NCBI RefSeq assembly: GCF_963555915.1
Contig: NZ_CAUVXL010000046.1
Location: forward strand, 33,962-97,961
Reading direction: 5' to 3'
DNA from: Protofrankia sp963555915
GTDB taxonomy: Bacteria; Actinomycetota; Actinomycetes; Frankiales; Frankiaceae
Length of the DNA: 64,000 bases
Notes under the pieces: generated by a model
Database searches by the model: none
What the model was told of the DNA's origin: nothing
What the model saw: only the letters and a program-made list of their open reading frames with translations
Translations under genes and position numbers: made by a program
Shown: in pieces, positions 1 through 8,661 of the stretch
Position numbering within the stretch: the stretch's first letter is position 1
How the letters are laid out: each line of letters begins with the position of its first letter

Positions 1-628
1 GGCCCAGCCAGGTCTCGTACTGTTCCGCGGTCCACTGCCAGATCACGCGCAGCATGTGGTGAACCTCCGGCGCGGTGAGCGTCCAGATCACCGCGGCTGC
101 CTGATCGACCGGCATCCCGTCACGCAGGGGTCCGTGTTCAGAGATCCAGAGTGCCACGGTCGTCATCGTCTGCCGCCGCTGACCGAGCTGCTGGTTTTCC
201 CGGAAAGCCGCCATTTCACGGTCGGTGGCGGCCGCACCGCGCAGGATGTCATCGAGGGGCCGCAGACGTTCGAGCTGGTGGGAGGCGTCCGCGGCGAACA
301 TCGCGATCTGCCGTCGTTGATCGGTTTCCTGGCGGATCGCGGGCGGTTCCACCCGGCCCGGCATCGCGTGATCCCGGATGTCATCCGCATGTTGCGTGCC
401 GCTGAGGCCCAGCAGTTCCTTGAGCAGCCCACGCTTGGACCGGAAGGCGTCATAAACGGTGTCGGGTGCGACACCGGCCGCCTTGCTGATTGTGCTGATC
501 GTTGTTGGTGCGTAGCCCTGCGCACGGAAGAGCTCTCTGGCCGCTTCCAGGATGCGTAGCCGGGTCTGACGAGCCTGCTCGGTGCGAAGCGGGGAGCGGT
601 ACCTGCGGTGCCTGGCGGGGTCAGTCAT
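1..628 (-). CDS. TetR family transcriptional regulator (3' end outside window)
   Basis: This is a DNA-binding repressor-type regulator whose C-terminus runs off the left edge, so 209 codons are visible. Reading the minus strand from the ATG at 628 gives a basic N-terminus, then a helix-turn-helix block of the TetR type (ILEAARELFRAQGYAPTTIS, followed by AAGVAPDTVYDAFRSK) at residues of about 22-65. The all-helical ligand-binding half follows. The ATG gives the usual 15-20 residues before the helix-turn-helix. The ligand is unknown. AT-rich DNA with a small inverted repeat lies about 130 bases upstream and may be its operator. The family assignment is firm; the regulated genes are not visible here. 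Confidence 0.88.
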   Translation of the reverse strand, partial: MTDPARHRRYRSPLRTEQARQTRLRILEAARELFRAQGYAPTTISTISKAAGVAPDTVYDAFRSKRGLLKELLGLSGTQHADDIRDHAMPGRVEPPAIRQETDQRRQIAMFAADASHQLERLRPLDDILRGAAATDREMAAFRENQQLGQRRQTMTTVALWISEHGPLRDGMPVDQAAAVIWTLTAPEVHHMLRVIWQWTAEQYETWLG

Positions 629-754
629 CCGGCGTGCTCCGACGATGTCCAGTAACGCTGGAGTCAGCTGGAGGACCCACCGAGCGGAGCCGGCCGCGGG
701 TCGTCGCGGCACGGCGTCAGCCGCTCGGTGGTCAACCAACATCGGCCACCATTT

Positions 755-790
755 AGCAATTTATAGCCTAATTTCGACTATAACGTAATC
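755..790. promoter_or_regulatory. AT-rich inverted repeat upstream of the TetR gene
   Basis: In an otherwise GC-rich region a short AT-rich tract carries the inverted repeat TTATAG (761-766) and CTATAA (778-783) with an 11-base spacer. On the minus strand it includes TATAAAT, a plausible -10 element for the TetR gene. TetR proteins usually bind palindromes near their own promoter, so this is a candidate operator and promoter. This rests on position and base composition only. Confidence 0.35.
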
Positions 791-916
791 TGCCCTGGTG
801 TCGGCGCCAAGTCAAACAGTTGCGGGTGCAGGCCTCCTGGGTGCAGGCCTGCCGGATGCGGCCAGGTGCCGTGAGCCGAGCAGCCTCGGCTCCGTCTCTC
901 GTACCTCAGTCGCCAC

Positions 917-1471
917 CTACTCCTTACGGAAGGTGATGATCGCGCCGTTGGCCGAGCCGACGCCGGCCGCGTCGATGGTGCCGGTCACGCCGTGACCGCT
1001 GAATCCCATGGCCGTGGCCAGGCCGGGAATCTGGTTGTCGCTGGTGATGGTGTAACCGGCCGCTGGCAGCGCCGTGCGGTAGAATTTCGCCACCGCCGTG
1101 TCGGACACACCGGTCAAGGCCACGGTGGACTGGCTGGTGCCGGCCGTGCCGCCATTGACCTTGGCGCCCGGCGGGATCGGGAAGCCGGCCGGTACGTTCG
1201 GCTCCTTGAGGGCATCGGCCCCGTCGGTCACATGCTGGCCACCGGGCAGCGATGTCGGAAAGGCCGTCGGCAAGCTTGTCGGCAACGAGTTCGCCCCGGT
1301 TGAGGAGCCTGCCGACGATGTTGTCCCGCCGACATTCGATGATCCATCACATGCCCCGAGAAGCAGCAGGGCCAGGCCTGCGCCCGCGGCTGCCGCCGCC
1401 ATCCGGTACCGGCCGGATCGGGCCGAACCTGCCAGACCCTCGCGAGCGCCCAACCTGATCTCCCCCTTCAT
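917..1471 (-). CDS. Predicted lipoprotein of unknown function
   Basis: The protein is 184 residues from the ATG at 1471. It has a basic N-terminus, a hydrophobic stretch and a lipobox (LLLGAC), so it should be lipid-anchored outside the membrane. A Ser/Thr/Pro-rich linker with the repeated unit LPTSLPT-like follows, then a compact domain of about 110 residues ending in IITFRKE. The segment on 'tyrosine near phase AKFYRTALPAAGYTITSDNQ' resembles small actinobacterial lipoproteins that sense or bind envelope components, but I do not recognise a named family. Upstream in-frame codons extend to 1690; the signal sequence argues for the start at 1471 or slightly upstream. Confidence 0.7.
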   Translation of the reverse strand: MKGEIRLGAREGLAGSARSGRYRMAAAAAGAGLALLLLGACDGSSNVGGTTSSAGSSTGANSLPTSLPTAFPTSLPGGQHVTDGADALKEPNVPAGFPIPPGAKVNGGTAGTSQSTVALTGVSDTAVAKFYRTALPAAGYTITSDNQIPGLATAMGFSGHGVTGTIDAAGVGSANGAIITFRKE

Positions 1472-1885
1472 GGACCCGGGGACGTAGACACGCGATGCGT
1501 GACCGCCCCCGGTCACCTGGATCCGCCGGCCGGACCAGTGTGGCTTGCACCACTGGTGCCGGTCACCACACCATAGGCGGCACATCCGACAGATCGCCCC
1601 GGTTGTCGTCGGGCTGTCAGCGCCGAAGGCCCCCCAGGCCCCAGGCCCCAGGCCCGGAACACGGACGGGATCCTGTCGGTCTGGCGACACGGGAGCGCCG
1701 GGTGCGACTCCCGGAGTCGTTTCACACCGGGCAGCTTCATGGGTAAACGCGTGCGGTCGCTGGGATGTGCCAGCTCCATTCGGGCCCGGTAGCCGCGGTG
1801 GACCTCGTGAACATGATGGAAACGGCAGCGTCCGACACGCCCCCAGTCATCCCGGAGCGGCTTCTCGCCGGTACTGTGATGTGCC
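1472..1885. other. Intergenic region with no supported gene
   Basis: This 414-base stretch separates the divergently transcribed lipoprotein and Nudix genes. Open frames on both strands here have arginine- and proline-rich translations typical of shadow frames, with no recognisable domain. It presumably holds the two promoters; I could not place them. Confidence 0.4.
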
Positions 1886-2455
1886 GTGGCAGTGAGCAAC
1901 AATGCGGTCGCCGGGGTGGTTCTCAACTACCTTGAGGAAAACCCGGGCGAACTTGAGACGGTGGGTCCCCTGGTGCTGGCCGCGATGGCCGGGCCGAGTT
2001 CGGTGACCGATCGCGCTACGATGCCGGGGCATGTCACGTGCCGTGCGGTCGTGGTCACATCCGACTGGCGGGTGTTGCATATCCACCATCGGCGCCTGGC
2101 CCGCTGGCTGCTTCCCGGGGGGCATGTCGAGGCAGTCGATCGGTCCCTGTTCGGCACAGCACTGCGTCAGCTTGCCCGGGAGACCGGAATCGCCACGAAC
2201 GTTGTGATTCCGGACACCGCCCGACCGGTGGATATTGAGGCGCACATCATCCCGGCGGACAGTGCCTGGGATGAACCTGCCCATATACACTATGATGTTC
2301 GTTTTGTTCTACATGTTCCAGATGTAACGGTATGTCTACCTTCAGGGGAGATCTCCGATCACCGATGGATACTCCTCGAGGAACTCCCCGGCATCCTGGG
2401 GGACAAGCTGCGCGTCCACAGCGCCCGATCCGGGTGGGCGCGCGTCAGCCGCTGA
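1886..2455 (+). CDS. Nudix hydrolase family protein with degenerate Nudix box
   Basis: The protein is 189 residues from a GTG start. The fold is recognisable from the strand RAVVVTSDWRVLHIHHRR, the Nudix-like loop (GGHVEAVDRS, then ALRQLARETGI) at residues of about 78-100, and the downstream HYDVRFVLHV and DHRWILLEEL strands. A catalytic Nudix box needs GX5EX7REUXEEXGU. Here the first Glu is replaced and only RETGI of the helix remains, so metal binding may be weakened. The protein could bind nucleotides without hydrolysing them, or act on an unusual substrate. Its 3' end overlaps the 3' end of the transhydrogenase gene by 11 bases, tail to tail. Confidence 0.75.
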   Translation: MAVSNNAVAGVVLNYLEENPGELETVGPLVLAAMAGPSSVTDRATMPGHVTCRAVVVTSDWRVLHIHHRRLARWLLPGGHVEAVDRSLFGTALRQLARETGIATNVVIPDTARPVDIEAHIIPADSAWDEPAHIHYDVRFVLHVPDVTVCLPSGEISDHRWILLEELPGILGDKLRVHSARSGWARVSR

Positions 2456-3854
2456 AGCGGGCGATGGCGCGCATCTTGTTCATCGCGTCCAATGCGGCCA
2501 CCTTGTAGGACTCGGCTAGTGTCGGATAGTTGAACACGGCGTCGACCAGGTAGTCGATCGTGCCGTCACAGCCCATCACGGTCTGGCCGATGTGGACGAG
2601 CTCGGTGGCACCGGTGCCGAAGACGTGTACGCCGAGCAGTTTGCGGTCGATTGAACTGACCAGGAGTTTCAGCATGCCGTAGGAATCTCCGACGATCTGG
2701 CCTCGGGCCAGCTCCCGGTAGCGGGCAATCCCCACCTCGAACGGCACGGCCCGTTCGGTGAGCTCGTCCTCGGTGCTGCCGACATAGGAGATCTCGGGGA
2801 TGGTGTAGACACCGATGGGCATCAGGTCGTGCCGCATCACATGAACGTCCTCGCCGCAGGCCGAGTAGGCGGCGAGCCGGCCCTGCTCCATGGATGTCGC
2901 GGCCAGGGCGGGGAAGCCGATGACATCCCCGACTGCGTAGATGTGAGCCATCTCGGTCCGGAAATCCGAACCCACCTTGATCCGACCGCGGTTGTCGGCG
3001 CTCAGACCCGCGTTGGCGAGGTTCAGCGCCGTGGTGAGCCCCTGGCGACCGGCCGAGTACATGACGGTGTCCGCGGGCAGCCTCTTGCCGCTCTCCAGCA
3101 ACGTCAACGTCCCGCCGTTGTGGCGTCCCACCGACACCACCGACTCGCGGAATCTGAATGTTACGGCAAGGTCTCGCAGATGATATTTAAGAGCTTCGAC
3201 TACCTCGACGTCGCAGAAGTCGAGCATCCGGTCCCTGCGTTCGACCACTGTCACCTTCGTACCGAGCGCCGCGAACATGGATGCGTACTCGATACCGATC
3301 ACACCGGCACCGACCACAACCATGGAGCCGGGAATCTTGTCGAGGGCCAGGATCTGGTCACTGTCGACCACGGTGCGGCCGTCGAAGTCGACCGTGTCCG
3401 GCCGGGCCGGCCGCGTTCCGGTCGCAATGATGATCTTTTCCGCGTGGACCCGCCGCTCGTCGACCTCGTCGGTACCCTTGATGCTGATTGTGTGCGCGTC
3501 GATGAAGCTCGCCGTACCGATGAGCAGGGTGACCCGGTTGCGGCTGAGCTGGCTGCGAATGACGTCGATCTCACGTCCGATGACATGCTGCGTGCGTGAG
3601 GACAGGTCGCCGACCGTAATGTCGTCCTTGAGTCGGTAACTCTGCCCGTACATCTCCCGCTGAGTCATGCCGGTGAGGTAGAGCACAGCCTCGCGCAGCG
3701 TTTTCGACGGGATTGTGCCGGTATTGATACAGACTCCGCCGACCATGTCACGACGGTCGACGATCGCCACCCGACGGCCCAGCTTAGCGGCGGCGATAGC
3801 CGCTTTCTGCCCACCCGGACCCGACCCGATGACGAGGAGGTCGTAATCGTACAT
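2445..3854 (-). CDS. sthA: Soluble pyridine nucleotide transhydrogenase
   Basis: This is a cytosolic FAD enzyme that transfers hydride between NADPH and NAD+, balancing the two pools. The 469-residue protein begins at the ATG at 3854, preceded by a strong GAGGAGGT ribosome site; upstream in-frame codons are less likely. The FAD motif GSGPGG is at residues 10-15 and the second dinucleotide motif GAGVIG near residue 175. The disulfide-reductase position reads C42-INTG-T47: the second cysteine of the usual CXXXXC pair is Thr, as in SthA rather than in lipoamide dehydrogenase or mercuric reductase. The C-terminal dimerisation domain is complete. It is a single gene, with fumC downstream but over 500 bases away. 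Confidence 0.93.
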   Translation of the reverse strand: MYDYDLLVIGSGPGGQKAAIAAAKLGRRVAIVDRRDMVGGVCINTGTIPSKTLREAVLYLTGMTQREMYGQSYRLKDDITVGDLSSRTQHVIGREIDVIRSQLSRNRVTLLIGTASFIDAHTISIKGTDEVDERRVHAEKIIIATGTRPARPDTVDFDGRTVVDSDQILALDKIPGSMVVVGAGVIGIEYASMFAALGTKVTVVERRDRMLDFCDVEVVEALKYHLRDLAVTFRFRESVVSVGRHNGGTLTLLESGKRLPADTVMYSAGRQGLTTALNLANAGLSADNRGRIKVGSDFRTEMAHIYAVGDVIGFPALAATSMEQGRLAAYSACGEDVHVMRHDLMPIGVYTIPEISYVGSTEDELTERAVPFEVGIARYRELARGQIVGDSYGMLKLLVSSIDRKLLGVHVFGTGATELVHIGQTVMGCDGTIDYLVDAVFNYPTLAESYKVAALDAMNKMRAIARFSG

Positions 3855-4279
3855 CGTCACCTCCTCACGTAAAAGCCCCACGATCGATTACTGTGAGGCT
3901 ATCCGGCCGGGAGGCCCGCGACACCTCAATCGCCAGGTTGTTACTTCTTCTTCGCGAGGGTCCTTCGCACCGGCGGGCAGCACAGCCCGTTTCGGGTGAT
4001 GACATGGACGCGCTCGGTGTTCACGGGTCGGGGCGGGGGGATCCGTCCGGCGCAGCCGAAAAAATCTTCCGACTGCCCGTAACCTCCGCCGGATCGTGTC
4101 GTTGAACCGGGTGCGGGGGTCGTGGGGGCTTGCTGGGGGGTCTTCCACGGCCCCCGCCGTTCGCCGGCCACGAACGGTCCGGCGCCTTCCCGGCCGCTGT
4201 GATCGCACCGGTGCGGGGTCCGAGCGGGCGCTGACCCGGAGGAAATGTTTCGGACCGGAAATCGGCGAGGGTATATCTC
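3855..4279. other. Intergenic region without a supported gene
   Basis: This stretch lies upstream of sthA and downstream of fumC. Open frames on either strand have no domain and unconvincing composition. It should contain the sthA promoter, which I could not locate. A 24-base repeat and a hairpin described separately follow at 4280-4372. Confidence 0.4.
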
Positions 4280-4372
4280 CCTTGGGGTTTCTACGGGTGA
4301 GTCGTGTGGCCGAAGAGTGCGCGATCATGTTTTTCGCGCACTCGGAGGCCTTGGGGTTTCTACGGGTGAGTC
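4280..4372. repeat. 24-base direct repeats flanking a hairpin at the fumC 3' end
   Basis: A 24-base sequence beginning CCTTGGGGTTTCTACGGGTG is present identically at 4280-4303 and 4349-4372. The right copy contains the fumC stop codon and its last four sense codons, so the left copy duplicates the 3' end of fumC. A hairpin at 4308-4350 lies between them. The arrangement looks like a small insertion or a partial tandem duplication at a gene end. Confidence 0.85.
4308..4350. terminator. Hairpin downstream of fumC, possible terminator
   Basis: Arms GGCCGAAGAGTGCGCGA (4308-4324) and TCGCGCACTCGGAGGCC (4334-4350) pair over 14 of 17 positions around a 9-base loop TCATGTTTT. The T tract is inside the loop and does not follow the stem, so it is not a textbook intrinsic terminator. 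A second copy of the same design occurs at 21485-21529. Confidence 0.55.
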
Positions 4373-5751
4373 ATTGACAGGACGTCCAGCGCGGCGTCCA
4401 ACTGCTCTTCGGTGAGTGTGCCGGCGGCCACATAGCCGCGTTCGAGGACAACCTCCCGGATCGTCTTCTCCTCAGCCAGGGACTGCTTGGCCACCTTGGC
4501 GGCCTCTTCGTATCCGATATAGCGGTTGAGCGGCGTCACGATGGCCGGAGAGGACTCGGCAAACCGCCGGCAGCGCTCGACGTCCGCCACGATGCCGTCC
4601 ACGCAACGGTCCGCAAACAGTCGACTGATGGTGGACAGGATATGGATCGACTCAAGCAGGTTCCGCGCGATTACAGGCAACATCACGTTCAGTTCGAAGT
4701 TGCCCGCGGAGCCACCGAACGCAACGGCCGCGTCGTTACCGACGACCTGCGCGACAACCTGGCACACGGCCTCGGGGATGACCGGGTTCACCTTTCCGGG
4801 CATGATCGAGGATCCTGGCTGGAGGTCGGGCAGGCGGATCTCCCCGAGTCCCGCGCGCGGACCCGACGACGCCCACCGCAGGTCGTTGGCAATTTTGTAG
4901 AGGGACAGTGCGATCACCCGCAGCACACCGGACGCCTCGACCAGAGCGTCCCGGGACGCCTGGGCCTCGAAGTGGTTGCGTGCCTCCGACAGTGGCAGGC
5001 CGGTGGACGCGACCAGCTGCTCGATGACCGCCGCGGCAAAGCCCGGCGGGGTGTTGATGCCGGTGCCCACAGCGGTGCCACCCAGCGGCAGCTCACCGAT
5101 CCGCGGCAGTGCGCCGTGCAGGCGCTCCACGCCGTAGCGGACCGCGGCCGCGTATCCGCCGAACTCCTGCCCGAGGGTCACCGGCGTTGCATCCATCAGG
5201 TGCGTGCGCCCGGACTTCACGACCTCGGCGAACTCGACGCTCTTGCGCTCCAACGACGTGGCCAGATGGGCAAGCGCGGGGATGAGGTCGTGGACGATCG
5301 CCTGCGTCGCGGCGACATGGATCGAGGAGGGGAACACGTCATTGGACGACTGCGAGGCGTTGACGTGGTCGTTGGGGTGCACCGGCCGGCCGAGCCGCTC
5401 GGTGGCGAGCGTCGCCAGCACCTCGTTGGTGTTCATGTTGGACGACGTCCCACTGCCGGTCTGGAATACGTCGATCGGGAAGTGCTCGTCGCAGCGCCCG
5501 TCGATGACCTCCACGGCGGCCGCGCAGATCGCAGCGGCGATCTCCGGGTCCAGGACTGCGAGCGTGGCGTTGACGGTCGCCGCGGCTGCCTTGATCTGGG
5601 CGAGCGCGGCGATGTGGGCCCGGGAGATCCGCTGGCCCGACACGGGGAAGTTCTCGACCGCACGCTGCGTCTGCGCCCGCCACCTGGCTGTGGCCGGCAC
5701 CCGCACCTCGCCCATTGAGTCGTGCTCGATGCGGTAGTCCTGCTCGCTCAT
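4360..5751 (-). CDS. fumC: Class II fumarate hydratase
   Basis: This enzyme interconverts fumarate and L-malate in the citric acid cycle, in the cytosol as a homotetramer and without an iron-sulfur cluster. The 463-residue protein has normal length for FumC. It carries the superfamily signature GSSIMPGKVNP near residue 320, the SGTSSNMN substrate loop near residue 97, and the conserved HPNDHVN and SGRTHLMDA segments, which separate fumarases from argininosuccinate lyases. The ATG at 5751 follows a GGGAGC ribosome site. Its position near glpX and a DUF4245 gene matches the Mycobacterium order, although several genes lie between here. Confidence 0.95.
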   Translation of the reverse strand: MSEQDYRIEHDSMGEVRVPATARWRAQTQRAVENFPVSGQRISRAHIAALAQIKAAAATVNATLAVLDPEIAAAICAAAVEVIDGRCDEHFPIDVFQTGSGTSSNMNTNEVLATLATERLGRPVHPNDHVNASQSSNDVFPSSIHVAATQAIVHDLIPALAHLATSLERKSVEFAEVVKSGRTHLMDATPVTLGQEFGGYAAAVRYGVERLHGALPRIGELPLGGTAVGTGINTPPGFAAAVIEQLVASTGLPLSEARNHFEAQASRDALVEASGVLRVIALSLYKIANDLRWASSGPRAGLGEIRLPDLQPGSSIMPGKVNPVIPEAVCQVVAQVVGNDAAVAFGGSAGNFELNVMLPVIARNLLESIHILSTISRLFADRCVDGIVADVERCRRFAESSPAIVTPLNRYIGYEEAAKVAKQSLAEEKTIREVVLERGYVAAGTLTEEQLDAALDVLSMTHP

Positions 5752-6302
5752 GTGCTCCCGCTCCCACCGGTCGTTACCCGTTCGACGGCTACCTTCCGTC
5801 CTGGAGGTTAGGGCCTGGCCGAGCCACGTGATCGAAGATCCGCCGGACAGATCGGAGCCGCCATCCGCCGCGTGGGCACGGAGTGGGCCGGGAGTGTGCC
5901 GGGCGCGCCGGTCGGGCCACTGACGGAGGCGTCGGCGGGTAGATGGTATTGATCATGATGAGATCGATCACAATTGCTCAGGCCGACCGGGTTGGTGACC
6001 CGATGTGTCGTTCATGAATCATCGACCGGACACATGTAGGCCAAATTATTTATCCGTTCGCACTGTTCGGCTGGCTGGTCAAAACGGCGCGATCACGCCT
6101 TTTCGGGTGGGGTGGACACTGGAACAACTGTCCGGCAGTTGTCGTTCCCGGCGTCGCACAGATCTCCCCGGGTTCGGCATCGTCTGGTGCTATCGTTGGC
6201 ATCGATGCGGTGAATGGTAACGCGGTAAATGATAACGCGGAGAATGGTAACGCGGGGAACAGCTTCGCGGTAACGACTGGGTCGGCCGCCTGGACAGGTG
6301 AG
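5752..6302. other. Intergenic region upstream of fumC and a lipoprotein gene
   Basis: This 551-base region separates two divergent genes. It contains a locally AT-rich segment around 5945-6055, the likely promoter zone, and the 15-base tandem repeat at 6207-6265. I see no gene with credible composition or domain content. Confidence 0.4.
6207..6265 (+). repeat. 15-base imperfect tandem repeat, four units
   Basis: Units of the form GCGGTRAATGRTAAC follow each other: GCGGTGAATGGTAAC, GCGGTAAATGATAAC, GCGGAGAATGGTAAC and a diverged GCGGGGAACAGCTTC. The period is a multiple of three and stays in frame with the downstream lipoprotein gene, so a GTG at 6210 could start translation and add an Asn-rich leader. 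Confidence 0.8.
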
Positions 6303-6725
6303 ATGGCGGCGGTCATGCGTTCCAGTCTCCGTTGTTTGCTGGCGTGCCTCGCGGCTCTGGCCGTAGTGTCGGCCACCAGTGCGTGTGGGCATGGGGATTC
6401 GGCTGTACCGGGCGGTAGTTCGGTCACCGTCCCGGGCACGTTGGATGCTTCGGTCGCGATGGTGTCGGCTGCCGCCGGGCCGCCCCTCGCCAGAGCGCTG
6501 GGTCTTGCCGGGCGCAGGGCGATCGCGTCCGTGTCCCCGACCAGCGGCTCCTCGACCGGCGACCCCGCGACCGGCGACCCCGCGACCAGCGGTTCCCCGA
6601 CTGGCGGTCCTGCGACCAGCGACCCCGGCGCCGACGCAACCACCATTCCCACCCGGAACCCGGACCAGTCGCTGAAAGGTCAGCAGCGCGACGCACCCGT
6701 CCGTACCACCGGCCCCGGTAGGTAG
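6303..6725 (+). CDS. Small predicted lipoprotein with Thr/Pro/Gly-rich repeats
   Basis: From the ATG at 6303 the protein has 140 residues. It begins with a basic residue, a hydrophobic stretch (CLLACLAALAVV) and a lipobox-like SATSAC, so it should be exported and lipidated. The remainder is low complexity: repeats of the type GDPAT and SGSPTGGPATS make up a flexible tail and no folded domain is evident. A competing minus-strand frame covers the same repeats but lacks a signal. An in-frame GTG at 6210 would add an Asn-rich leader before the signal, which is unlikely for an exported protein. Function unknown. Confidence 0.55.
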   Translation: MAAVMRSSLRCLLACLAALAVVSATSACGHGDSAVPGGSSVTVPGTLDASVAMVSAAAGPPLARALGLAGRRAIASVSPTSGSSTGDPATGDPATSGSPTGGPATSDPGADATTIPTRNPDQSLKGQQRDAPVRTTGPGR

Positions 6726-7130
6726 TCCGGACAAAGCACGACGGGAAACCCCGGAGACGATTACAAGAACCGGTTCTGTGCATCCAGGTGCATCCAGGAA
6801 ATAGCCTGACTGACGAGGTCGGTGTGCACAATGGCCCGCGGAATGCTGCGACCGGCCAGCCGGTCAGAGCTCGTTGCACCCGGCGGCATACGGTCGGGGC
6901 GCAGGAATACGGTCACGGCTGAATGGTGTCCATCCTCAGCGGGGTTCGTCCGCAGAACGGGTGTCTTCGGTGCTATGTGGGTGCTCTCCGGTGACCGGCA
7001 ATTCGCGTCACGCAACGTAAGCGTTTCGCGTCCGACTGATTACTTTCCGTGTTAGGTTCGCTGGCAACAGGAAAGCCGGTTGCGCGGGTCAGTGGGGGCC
7101 TGACCCGCCCGGATGTTGGGTTGCCCTCAG
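6726..7130. other. Intergenic region without a supported gene
   Basis: This 405-base region lies between the small lipoprotein and the GH16 gene. The 10-base GTGCATCCAG occurs twice in succession at about 6778-6799. No reading frame has a credible domain. Confidence 0.35.
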
Positions 7131-7958
7131 ATGCGTACCAGGCCCCGCGTTGTCCTGCCGCTGCTCGCGGCTTGTGTTGTGGCGTTCAGTGCTGCCACGG
7201 CGTGCACGGACCCCGCCGTGCTCGGCGGCGGGCCGGCGCGTATCGCCGACCCGCGATCGGCCTCGGCGGTCGCGGCCTGGGGCGCCCCGCTGTTCGTCGA
7301 ACAGTTCGACGGCAAGGGTGTCGACCTTCGAAACTGGTGGGTCTATGACAGCCCGAACGCGGCTGCCTTCCCACGGTCGGCGGCCCGGGCCACGGTCGCG
7401 GCTGGCACGCTGCGTCTTACCGGCGGCTTCGACGCCGCCGGGCGGGATCTGTCCGGTGGGATCGCCAGCAAGACCGACCTGCGGTATGGGCGCTGGGAGG
7501 TCCGCGTCCGGGTTGAGCGTGGGGATGGCTACTCGGGGGTGGTGCTGCTGTGGCCGGCGTCCGGCCACTGGCCCACCGACGGTGAGATCGACCTGCTAGA
7601 AGCGATCAACGGAAACCGCCAGGGTGCGTCGAGCTTCGTCCACAACGGATCGAACAATCATGTGGAGTGGCACTACCTGCCCGGCGACTACTCCCAGTGG
7701 CACACGATCGCGGTCGAGTGGCTGCCCCGATCGATCACGTTCTATCTCAACGGTGTGCCGGAATGGACGGTGAGCGCGCCGAGCACCGCGGGTGCGTTCA
7801 ACCCGATCCCGTCGACGTCTGCGATGCATCTGGCCCTGCAGCTGGACAAGGGCTGTACCTCCGCGATCCCGTGCCGGACCAGCCAGACACCCGCGACAGT
7901 CACCATGTACGTCGACCAGGTGCGGATATGGGCGGCTCCGCGACAACTCACCGGGTAG
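7131..7958 (+). CDS. Secreted glycoside hydrolase family 16 protein (beta-glucanase-like)
   Basis: This is an exported enzyme predicted to cleave beta-1,3 or mixed-linkage glucans or a related glycan outside the cell. From the ATG at 7131 a signal sequence with a lipobox-like AATAC is followed by a single GH16 domain. The catalytic motif reads GEIDLLEA, matching the family pattern E-x-D-x-x-E with nucleophile and acid/base glutamates, near residue 150. The substrate-cleft strand VRVERGDGYSGVVLLWPA and the partner HNGSNNHVEWHYLP are also typical. An alternative ATG lies at 7113. Its 3' end overlaps the convergent hydroxylase gene by 11 bases. The exact glycan cannot be told from sequence alone. 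Confidence 0.85.
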   Translation: MRTRPRVVLPLLAACVVAFSAATACTDPAVLGGGPARIADPRSASAVAAWGAPLFVEQFDGKGVDLRNWWVYDSPNAAAFPRSAARATVAAGTLRLTGGFDAAGRDLSGGIASKTDLRYGRWEVRVRVERGDGYSGVVLLWPASGHWPTDGEIDLLEAINGNRQGASSFVHNGSNNHVEWHYLPGDYSQWHTIAVEWLPRSITFYLNGVPEWTVSAPSTAGAFNPIPSTSAMHLALQLDKGCTSAIPCRTSQTPATVTMYVDQVRIWAAPRQLTG

Positions 7959-8661
7959 GTGCGCGCGTTGCCGTCGGTGAGATCGCAACCGCGTCACGTG
8001 GCGGGTTGGTTCCCAGAACGATGTCGCCGATATTCGATGTGACTCCGAGCCAGTAGCGCTCGTTACGGAAGTGGTGCAGACGGTGGTTGCGCCAGTGCCG
8101 TCGGTACATTTTGCTTCGAGGCTGGTAGCTGCTGTGGATGAGGAAGTGGGTCCAGTCGTAGGCGAGTAGGCCCGCCGCCGTGCACAGCGCCGCGGTCGCC
8201 GCCCCAGGTGATCCGAAAACGGCTGTGGCAAGGGCGATCGTGCCGCCGCCAAGCACCTCCTGCGGACGTACGAACATCGTGTCCAGGCTCGTCGGGTCAC
8301 GGTGGTGCTGCTCGTGCCCCCGGCCGGCGGTCCGGTAGAAGGCACGGCCGATCGGGCTGGTCGGCTGGGCATGCAGGATCTCCCGGTGGACCGCCCATTC
8401 GACGAACGGCTGCATGGCCACCATCGACGCGGCGACCAGGACATCGGCCCGCCCGAAGCGTCCACGGGCGAGCCGCACGGTCGCCAGGCTCCCGACGGTG
8501 CCCAGCAGCACCGGTGGCCGGGGATGACGCAGAAAGCACCGGGCGGCGTCGGGCAGTGTGGTGACCTGGGTGGCGCGTCCGTGCGGACCGGGTCTGTCCA
8601 GCCGAGCGGCGGTCGCGACGACGACGCGCGTCACCCAGGCGCCCGCCCGGAGCGGCAACAC
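7948..8661 (-). CDS. Sterol desaturase / fatty acid hydroxylase superfamily protein
   Basis: This is a predicted membrane diiron oxygenase acting on a lipid. The histidine clusters of the superfamily are present in order: HREILH, GHEQHH, HFLIH and HRLHHF, which together supply the eight or more ligands of the diiron site. Hydrophobic segments alternate with them. The start is uncertain: the frame stays open far upstream into glpX. The GTG at 8661 gives 237 residues, and the GTG at 8634 is an alternative. The gene lies downstream of glpX in the same direction, with an 83-base gap. The substrate (carotenoid, fatty acid or hopanoid) cannot be told. Confidence 0.8.
   Translation of the reverse strand: MLPLRAGAWVTRVVVATAARLDRPGPHGRATQVTTLPDAARCFLRHPRPPVLLGTVGSLATVRLARGRFGRADVLVAASMVAMQPFVEWAVHREILHAQPTSPIGRAFYRTAGRGHEQHHRDPTSLDTMFVRPQEVLGGGTIALATAVFGSPGAATAALCTAAGLLAYDWTHFLIHSSYQPRSKMYRRHWRNHRLHHFRNERYWLGVTSNIGDIVLGTNPPRDAVAISPTATRAPTR

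Noticed and set aside
6050..6652. Minus-strand frame rich in SPVAG repeats
   Set aside because: It is the shadow of the plus-strand lipoprotein repeats and lacks an export signal or start context.
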